Below, one piece after another: positions 63,418 to 64,000 of a DNA stretch of 64,000 nucleotides. This DNA is from Actinomyces timonensis DSM 23838 (GTDB lineage Bacteria; Actinomycetota; Actinomycetes; Actinomycetales; Actinomycetaceae). Both the position numbers and the translations under genes were made by a program. Position 1 is the stretch's first letter; each line of letters starts with the position of its first letter. The stretch is from positions 163,897 to 227,896 of the forward strand of contig NZ_JH806634.1 in the NCBI RefSeq assembly GCF_000295095.1, given 5' to 3'. Below the pieces are notes generated by a model. That model made no database searches, was not told the origin of the DNA, and saw only the letters and a list, made by a program, of their open reading frames with translations.

Positions 63418-64000
63418 TCAGGGCACCCAGGTGATTGAGGATGATAGATCCCACACCCAGCTGATCCAGAAGACCTGGGCCATCACCCCCGCGATCACCA
63501 GCGCCCAGCGGCCACGGCGCCCCACGCTCGCGGCGGCGGCCCACGCCAGCGGGGCCAGCGGCAGCAGGATGCGCAGCAGCGACGTCGTCGGGTCGAAGAA
63601 GGCCAGGAGGTAGAGCGCGTAGGCCGCGCACCAGAACCAGGCGGCAGGGCCGAGGGAGCGCGCCGCCCGGGAGGCCAGGCCCAGCGCGGCCAGGGCCAGG
63701 ACGCCGACGACGAGCAGCCAGCCCAGGTGCTCCCCGACCCACCACTGCCCGCGGTCCAGCCACGGGACGAAGGGGGCCAGCTCGCCCCCGCGCCACGAGG
63801 TCTCGGTGGCTGTGTAGGCGTCCATGCGGCCCGTCGCCATCCACGCGGCCACCGGCCATACGAGGGTGCTGACCAGCGCCACCGCGGTCAGGGCCCCCAG
63901 GCCCGCGCGCCTGCGGCCGCCCAGCGGCGCCCATTCCGGCGCCAGGCGCCGCGCCCACGAGGCCTGCGAGGCCCGCGCGCGAGGGCCACTGCCGTCGTCG
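63418..64000 (-). CDS. Multi-pass membrane protein, possible PIG-V-like mannosyltransferase, start outside window
   Basis: The frame stays open to base 64000, so only the C-terminal 193 residues are visible. They contain several hydrophobic helices and the loop MATGRMDAYTATETSWRGG. An acidic/aromatic D-x-Y-x2-T-E-x-x-W pattern like this is familiar from actinobacterial PIG-V-like membrane glycosyltransferases. It ends SISWVWDLSSSITWVP-like. Function is a cautious guess; adjacency to gtrA supports cell-surface sugar transfer. Confidence 0.5.
   Translation of the reverse strand, partial: DDGSGPRARASQASWARRLAPEWAPLGGRRRAGLGALTAVALVSTLVWPVAAWMATGRMDAYTATETSWRGGELAPFVPWLDRGQWWVGEHLGWLLVVGVLALAALGLASRAARSLGPAAWFWCAAYALYLLAFFDPTTSLLRILLPLAPLAWAAAASVGRRGRWALVIAGVMAQVFWISWVWDLSSSITWVP

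Overview
The window is a densely coded, high-GC chromosomal segment of an actinobacterium, most plausibly a member of Actinomycetaceae (Actinomyces/Schaalia-like). The grounds are the strong G/C third-position bias, menaquinone rather than ubiquinone genes, a 14-subunit nuo operon, FprA, a SigK/RskA pair, and many genes with no Shine-Dalgarno whose start codon lies 6-7 nt after a TAnnnT box, which suggests leaderless transcripts. The species assignment is inference.

Layout. 1-18100: a menaquinone region with menA (cut by the left edge), menB, menC, menD, menF and menG. Between these lie a SigK/RskA/DipZ locus with two Met-rich lipoproteins, yagU, a lone arcA, a foreign-looking DUF3800 gene behind a structured leader, a propeller-like exported protein and an HtrA protease. 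18450-37488: a menaquinone reductase-like flavoprotein translationally coupled to nuoABCDEFGHIJKLMN, ending in a polyprenyl diphosphate synthase. These genes together make the quinone, its prenyl tail and the enzyme that reduces it. 37745-43043: a zinc-uptake locus (aztD, aztC, a propeller lipoprotein, aztB, and divergent aztA) around a Fur/Zur-like palindrome. 43080-46184: an exported hypothetical protein and fprA.

46690-50311 is a low-GC island with a 37-residue precursor peptide, a radical SAM enzyme, a membrane M50-type protease, an ABC ATPase and a membrane permease. The gene order and the precursor C-terminus match the Bacillus subtilis yydFGHIJ (epeXEPAB) epipeptide system. This is the most interesting content of the window.

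50657-64000: htpX, an LppU-like protein, yajQ, tRNA-Tyr, tRNA-Thr and tRNA-Met, rpmG with a MaoC/Had-like gene, a Cys-repeat MarR regulator, divergent maf and birA, a class III nucleotide cyclase, a two-component system, an exported cell-wall-repeat lysozyme-like protein, dedA, gtrA, and a membrane protein cut by the right edge. I saw no CRISPR array, rRNA, insertion sequence or prophage.
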